A stretch of DNA of 28,265 bases from assembly GCA_036796975.1 (NCBI GenBank), contig DAIRBY010000033.1, positions 1 through 28,265 on the forward strand. Direction: 5' to 3'. Shown one piece after another: positions 24,717 to 28,265 of the stretch. This DNA comes from UBA8190 sp003453695. Lineage in GTDB: Bacteria > Actinomycetota > Acidimicrobiia > Acidimicrobiales > UBA8190. The position numbers were made by a program, and so were the translations under genes. Below the pieces are notes generated by a model. It searched no databases. It worked only from the letters and a program-made list of their open reading frames with translations, and was not told the origin of the DNA. Each line of letters begins with the position of its first letter. Within the stretch, counting starts at the first letter, position 1.

Positions 24717-24846
24717 CACGGGCTCCCAGACCAGGCCCACACCGCTCCGCACGTTACTCACGACATTGCGTCTTTCATCCCAAAAGCGGCGGGGTGCCGG
24801 GGAACCCGTGATACTTCGTCTAGATCCGTACACATTCTCGTCGAGC

Positions 24847-24873
24847 GGTTTCGAAACAACCCCTCAACCGTAT
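24847..24873 (+). promoter_or_regulatory. Possible SigB/SigF-type promoter of the PilZ gene
   Basis: GGTTTC (24847-24852), 15 bases, CCGTAT (24868-24873) resembles the actinobacterial stress sigma consensus GGTTT-N15-17-GGGTAT, differing in the first two bases of the -10 part. The -35 part overlaps the 10-base palindrome GTTTCGAAAC (24848-24857), which could also be a repressor site. Confidence 0.3.
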
Positions 24874-24950
24874 TCACATCGTTCAAGGCGCCTAGTGATC
24901 TTGCCGAACCCGCGCTGGACGACCCAGTCCTCGGATAGGAGGCGACGGCG

Positions 24951-25310
24951 GTGACAGGCAACCTCAGACGGCGAGCGCCACGGGCGGCGACCGAACAGTG
25001 GCCCGGAAAGTACCTCATCGACGATGACCAGTCCTCTGGTTGGCGAGAGTGCATCGTCCTCGACCTCTCCAATCTTGGCGTCGGTCTCGAATCGGTCGAC
25101 GAGGTTCATCCGGCGCCGATAGGTCAGTCCATCCAAGTCGAAGTCGACATGGGCGACAGCGCCTCCATCCATTTGCGCCTTGCTGGCGTGGTGAGGAACC
25201 TCGGCCCTGGGAAGGCGGGCAGAACCCGTATCGGCGTCGAGTTCACAGGACTGTCGGAGCGTGAAGAGGCCGTCCTGAAGACCATGGAGTACCTGAACAT
25301 TCGCTGGTGA
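24951..25310 (+). CDS. PilZ domain protein (cyclic-di-GMP receptor)
   Basis: A 119-residue single-domain protein. The cyclic-di-GMP binding elements of PilZ are visible: the Arg-rich RxxxR region RRRAPR (6-11) and DLSNLG (38-43), matching D/N-x-S-x-x-G, followed by the barrel strands and a C-terminal helix (SEREEAVLKTMEYLN). The GTG start follows a strong AGGAGG eight bases upstream. Stand-alone PilZ proteins relay cyclic-di-GMP levels to a partner. The nearest cyclic-di-GMP enzyme is the GGDEF-EAL protein 5.5 kb away. The gene stands alone, divergent from the NTF2-like gene. Confidence 0.88.
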   Translation: MTGNLRRRAPRAATEQWPGKYLIDDDQSSGWRECIVLDLSNLGVGLESVDEVHPAPIGQSIQVEVDMGDSASIHLRLAGVVRNLGPGKAGRTRIGVEFTGLSEREEAVLKTMEYLNIRW

Positions 25311-25394
25311 CTATCTCCTGACCACCTGGAGGTGAGCATGGCCGGCGCTCGTCGGCTGAAAGTGATCCAGAACGCCGGATCACCGGCACACCAA

Positions 25395-26318
25395 CTATCC
25401 GCCTTCGGAGATGCGGATGATCGTCTTACCGGGCGTCCGCCGGCTGGGCGCGAAGGCGTCGGGTGACTCGGCCAGCGGCCGCACCGCCCCCACGATCGGC
25501 TTGACCCGTCCATCCCTCAGCCGCTGGGCGAGCTCCGCCAGCTGGATGCGGTCGGATTCGACGACGAAGAAGATCGCACGGCCGTTCATCGGCTTGACCG
25601 TGGGCTTCTCGACGATGGTGACGAGCGTGCCGCCGGCACGCACCAGCGCCGCGGAGCGGTCGAGGATCTCTCCGCCGATCACGTCGAATACCACGTCAAC
25701 CTCGCCGGCGTCTTCGAGCTTGTCGGTCTCGAGGTCCAAGAAGACGTGCGCTCCCAAGCCCAGGACCGTGTCGCGGTCCGCGGTCCGGCCGGTGCCGATC
25801 ACGACGGCTCCCACCTCGTGAGCGAGCTGCACGGCGATCGAAGCGACACCCCCGGCGGCGCCGTGTATCAAGACGCTCTGCCCGGGCCGGAGGTGAGCGT
25901 GGTCGAAGAGCGCCTGCCATGAGGTCAGTCCCGAGATTGGCAGAGCGGCGGCCGTGACGTGATCGACATCGGCTGGCAGCGGAGCGAGGTTACGGGCCTC
26001 CACCGCTGTGTACTCGGCCAGCGTGCCGTTGCGGAACCAGTCGGTCAGCCCGAACACCCGCTGGCCGACGGTGAGCCCGGTCGTTCCTGGCCCCAACTCA
26101 GCCACGACACCGGACAGATCGTGGCCCGGGATGCTCGGCGTCCGGTCGCGCCCGGCGCGATCGACCCAGGTTCCCGTCCATCCCAGCTCGGTGGAGATGA
26201 ATCCCGCGCTGTGGACCCGAACGATGACGTCGTTTTCGCCCCCGTTGGGATAGGGCATCTCAGTCAAAGAGAGTCCGGCGACGCCTGCATCGCGGTCTCG
26301 AACGACGATGGCTTGCAT
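25395..26318 (-). CDS. MDR-family NADP-dependent oxidoreductase (quinone reductase-like)
   Basis: A 307-residue zinc-independent medium-chain dehydrogenase. The N-terminal GroES-like domain has PSIPGHDLSGVVAELGPG (about 62-79) and VGQRVFG. The Rossmann domain carries the NADP motif HGAAGGVASIAVQLA. VVFDVIGG and a closing GKTIIRI are typical of quinone oxidoreductase and zinc-type alcohol dehydrogenase-like relatives. The structural-zinc Cys set is absent. ATG 26318 has AAAGGAGG eight bases upstream. It probably reduces a quinone or an activated alkene or carbonyl with NADPH; the substrate is unknown. Confidence 0.93.
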   Translation of the reverse strand: MQAIVVRDRDAGVAGLSLTEMPYPNGGENDVIVRVHSAGFISTELGWTGTWVDRAGRDRTPSIPGHDLSGVVAELGPGTTGLTVGQRVFGLTDWFRNGTLAEYTAVEARNLAPLPADVDHVTAAALPISGLTSWQALFDHAHLRPGQSVLIHGAAGGVASIAVQLAHEVGAVVIGTGRTADRDTVLGLGAHVFLDLETDKLEDAGEVDVVFDVIGGEILDRSAALVRAGGTLVTIVEKPTVKPMNGRAIFFVVESDRIQLAELAQRLRDGRVKPIVGAVRPLAESPDAFAPSRRTPGKTIIRISEGG

Positions 26319-26614
26319 GACAGCGTCCTCCTTTGCGGTGATTTTGGGTTTCCCAGAGCCGCAAGACGAGCTACGCCCGGACGCAGTCTAGACACGCCAC
26401 GTGCCGAGTCTGCCCCCGGGTCGGGGGGACCAGGTTCAGGCCAGTCGAAGTCGGCGCGAGTCACGCCGAATCGACGTCAGGTGCTTGCTGAGGTCGCAGC
26501 CCGACCGCTCGAGATCGCCAAGGTTGCACTACCCATGATCGGGGGATGCCCGAGCATCGATGCACGGTGTGTCACCGGGCGGACGGGGGACGCTGCCGCG
26601 GGCTCGACACGAGG

Positions 26615-26911
26615 CTACGGATTTGTCTCGTTAAGGATGTCCAGATTGTAAAAACGGGTCTCGCCCTTCATGAGGGGGCCGAGCTTGGCGATGCGCTCAT
26701 GGGTGGCATCACTTTCGGAGTGGCGCATGGCGTCTTCGTATGACTTGAACCGAAGGATCGTTGCAAAAGTCCCTGGACGGTCCCGGTCACGCACAACGAT
26801 CACGGAGATTGGCTTAGGTACGCCGTCGGGCACCGGCACGCTGTTCGCTGTTCGGATGACTTCATCGATGTCGCCCGACTCATACTCGACGATCTGGATG
26901 TACTCGCCCAC
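26615..26911 (-). CDS. Small dimeric-barrel protein of unknown function
   Basis: A 98-residue soluble protein. Strand IQIVEYESG, helix DIDEVIRTANS, strand PISVIVVRDRDRPGTFATILRF and helix SYEDAMRHSESDATHERIAKLG fit a ferredoxin-like dimeric alpha/beta barrel. The GTG start has GGGGAG about seven bases upstream. No active-site residue is recognised. It is a stand-alone gene between the MDR reductase and the surface-protein gene, all on the minus strand. Confidence 0.68.
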   Translation of the reverse strand: MGEYIQIVEYESGDIDEVIRTANSVPVPDGVPKPISVIVVRDRDRPGTFATILRFKSYEDAMRHSESDATHERIAKLGPLMKGETRFYNLDILNETNP

Positions 26912-26988
26912 GGCCTGCTCCCCTCATGAAGTCTCTGGTGTTGATCTTTGCGGACTCGACCCTAGGCGTCAACAGCCTCAGTTGCTGC

Positions 26989-27624
26989 TCACTTGAAGGT
27001 GAGGTTCACCCACCACGCTTGACTCGCCACCTCACATTGCGGCACGGCCTGGCGGCATGCGGGATCCGATGTGGAGGTCAACCGGGCATCCCCCGACGAC
27101 TTGCCGATGAACTCCGTACAGAAGTCGCCTGAGGGCGCGCTACAGGGATTCCCGTCGGGCACCACAACAGCAGTGTCGTCGCTCTGGGGCGTCGTGAAGC
27201 CGTGGTACTGCTGGCCGGTGCCAGGAAGCATGACCTGCACGAGCTGTCCGATTGCGATGAGGAACGACTGCCCGGCTTGCGACTGGGTGAGCACGAGGGT
27301 CCCTGCTGGCGCAGAGGTGATGGTCGTGGGTGGTGGGGGTGTGCTCGAAGGCACCGATGGTGTCGAGGACGCTGGCGGTGCGACTCCGGTGCCGGTGGGT
27401 GGGATTCCGTGGGCCGAGCTGGTCGTGGTCGAAGAACCTCTACCGGTGGAACCAACCGGGCCACTACCGCTGTTCGCTCCTGAGGAGACGCTTGACGCTG
27501 CGCCCGGAGGCGACGATTTGGAAGCGGACGAGCTTGTCATGGCCCAGGCACCGATACCACCGCCGAGGGCCACGACAGCTCCTGCAGCTGACCACACCAG
27601 CACCTTCCGTCTCAGGTTGGCCAT
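26989..27624 (-). CDS. Membrane-anchored surface protein with Ser/Thr/Pro linker
   Basis: A 211-residue exported protein. RRK then a hydrophobic segment (about 8-29) anchors or exports it. Residues 30-105 are low-complexity Ser/Thr/Gly/Pro. The C-terminal domain (108-211) is beta-rich: TLVLTQSQAGQSFLIAIGQLVQVMLP, later GDARLTSTSDPACRQ, ending WWVNLTF, with four Cys (161, 169, 190, 197) likely paired outside the cell. The strand pattern (G-x-x-v-x-v-x-L-P, then G-x-A-x-L, C-R-x-x-x-P-x-C, w-x-V-x-L) recalls small extracellular immunoglobulin-like domains common in actinobacteria, some related to chagasin-type inhibitors; this is only a resemblance. ATG 27624 with GGAGGT upstream is preferred over the longer frame from 27675. 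Confidence 0.72.
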   Translation of the reverse strand: MANLRRKVLVWSAAGAVVALGGGIGAWAMTSSSASKSSPPGAASSVSSGANSGSGPVGSTGRGSSTTTSSAHGIPPTGTGVAPPASSTPSVPSSTPPPPTTITSAPAGTLVLTQSQAGQSFLIAIGQLVQVMLPGTGQQYHGFTTPQSDDTAVVVPDGNPCSAPSGDFCTEFIGKSSGDARLTSTSDPACRQAVPQCEVASQAWWVNLTFK

Positions 27625-27728
27625 CCGACCTCCAGAGGCACGCTCCCACCAGTCAGTGGCGACAAGGCGCTGCAATCAACCGCGCGCGTCTGGAGCGAGG
27701 GGCAAGTCGCCGCTCCAAGTTCCTTCGG

Positions 27729-27989
27729 TCAACCTCGCAGGTGGACGGGCTCGCCCTCTCGGTCGCTGATCGCCTCGGCGGCGGCATCGACCAGCCTGTG
27801 GGCCAGGTCCGAGAGCGCCCTCGCAGCAGCCAGCTCCTCACCGATGATCGGCAGGTTGGCGTCGCCAGGGTTACGCCTCGCTCGCCCGAAGCCGCTGAAT
27901 GTCGCTCCTCTAATGTTCACCGAAGCGCGCGCCTCGGTGTGGCTGGCGTCCTCCTCGAAGGACAGCTCTATCTCGCCGGTTTCCTTCAT
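27729..27989 (-). CDS. DUF1876 (dsRBD-fold-containing) protein
   Basis: An 86-residue protein matching the actinobacterial DUF1876 family. Strands EIELSFEED and TEARASVNIRGATFSGFGRARRNPGD are followed by a long helix EELAAARALSDLAHRLVDAAA and a short VHL end. The sequence ARRNPGD...P-x-IG-x-ELAAARALSDLAH is the family signature. A double-stranded-RNA-binding-like fold is described for the family, but its role is unknown. The ATG at 27989 has AAGGGG upstream; the frame is open further to 28052. It is a stand-alone minus-strand gene. Confidence 0.88.
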   Translation of the reverse strand: MKETGEIELSFEEDASHTEARASVNIRGATFSGFGRARRNPGDANLPIIGEELAAARALSDLAHRLVDAAAEAISDREGEPVHLRG

Positions 27990-28190
27990 CTTCGACCCCT
28001 TCGGTCGGTCCTCCACCAACAAGGCTACGCCCGAGGCGATCCCAAGGAGCATGGGGTGGACGATTGGACCGACGCGAAACGCCCCGAGCGACCTTCGGGT
28101 GGTGGGGCCTTTCGACCCCCCTGCCCAGCAGCCGCTCGGGACGCTTGGTCATTGAACGCCTCGGAGGGGCAGAAGGCAATAGGTCGGACG

Positions 28191-28265
28191 TTACGACTTG
28201 GTGAAGGAGAACCCGGCCTTTGTCAGCGTTCCGAGCTGGTGTCCGCCGCCCGCGAGTGACGGTCG
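28191..28265 (-). CDS. Likely C-terminal end of a gene running off the right edge
   Basis: On the minus strand a frame enters from the window edge and ends at TAA 28191-28193 after 24 codons, reading ...GGGHQLGTLTKAGFSFTKS. The composition looks like a protein C-terminus rather than a GC-biased shadow frame, and the stop is followed by a 200-base gap before the DUF1876 gene. It is too short to identify. Confidence 0.35.
   Translation of the reverse strand, partial: RPSLAGGGHQLGTLTKAGFSFTKS

Noticed and set aside
26319..26614. Hidden tRNA or small gene in the 296-base gap
   Set aside because: GGTTCAGG and a CCCCC/GGGGG hairpin (26413-26427) are present, but no acceptor stem or anticodon arm can be built and no plausible short gene is seen.
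28200..28265. + strand gene starting at GTG 28204 near the right edge
   Set aside because: No ribosome-binding site or -10 box is seen, and the opposite strand gives a more natural C-terminus.

Overview
The window looks like chromosomal DNA of a high-GC actinobacterium, most likely an uncultured soil or acid-habitat member of the Acidimicrobiia or a relative. The reasons are the strong GC bias with long antisense open frames, frequent GTG starts, a WS/DGAT-type wax ester/triacylglycerol synthase, a DUF1876 protein (an actinobacterial family), many apparently leaderless genes, and a large secreted S53 (sedolisin) peptidase. The lineage is inference. I see no tRNA, rRNA, CRISPR array, transposase or phage gene.

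Layout. (1) 1-2639, + strand: a gluconate-2-dehydrogenase subunit 3-like protein (5' end cut by the window) overlapping a GMC flavoprotein dehydrogenase by ATGA, followed by two strong hairpins. (2) 2891-8349: a block of short, independently transcribed metabolic genes: flavodoxin-like protein, Gfo/Idh/MocA oxidoreductase, small membrane protein, WS/DGAT acyltransferase, a tail-overlapping alpha/beta hydrolase, a dimeric-barrel protein and a VOC/glyoxalase-fold protein. (3) 8455-17012: an extracellular polysaccharide region. A secreted beta-helix protein and a two-helix membrane protein on + face a minus-strand operon of three secreted glycosidases (GH15-like, then endoglycoceramidase-like GH5, then GH39-like), joined by two ATGA overlaps. 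A possibly truncated membrane protein lies upstream of the operon. (4) 17135-23959, minus: a membrane PAS-GGDEF-EAL protein, a 1081-residue S53 peptidase and a YihY/BrkB membrane protein. (5) 24297-28265: an NTF2-like protein, a PilZ protein, an MDR oxidoreductase, a small dimeric-barrel protein, an anchored Cys-containing surface protein, a DUF1876 protein and a likely C-terminal gene fragment at the right edge.

How the genes may work together. The glycosidases, beta-helix protein and S53 peptidase all carry N-terminal export signals, so much of the window serves digestion or remodelling of extracellular polymers. The EAL/GGDEF and PilZ proteins could supply and read cyclic-di-GMP, a common controller of surface and exopolysaccharide behaviour, but the link to the glycosidases is only by proximity. 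The GMC pair is probably a periplasm-facing sugar or alcohol dehydrogenase, and no cytochrome subunit follows it.

The most distinctive sequence-level pattern is a TANNNT/TANNNA box 6 or 8 bases upstream of the start codon in eight genes. This is the layout of leaderless actinobacterial promoters, and it settles several start codons. The most promising functional unit is the overlapping GH15-GH5-GH39 operon, whose substrate cannot be assigned from sequence alone.
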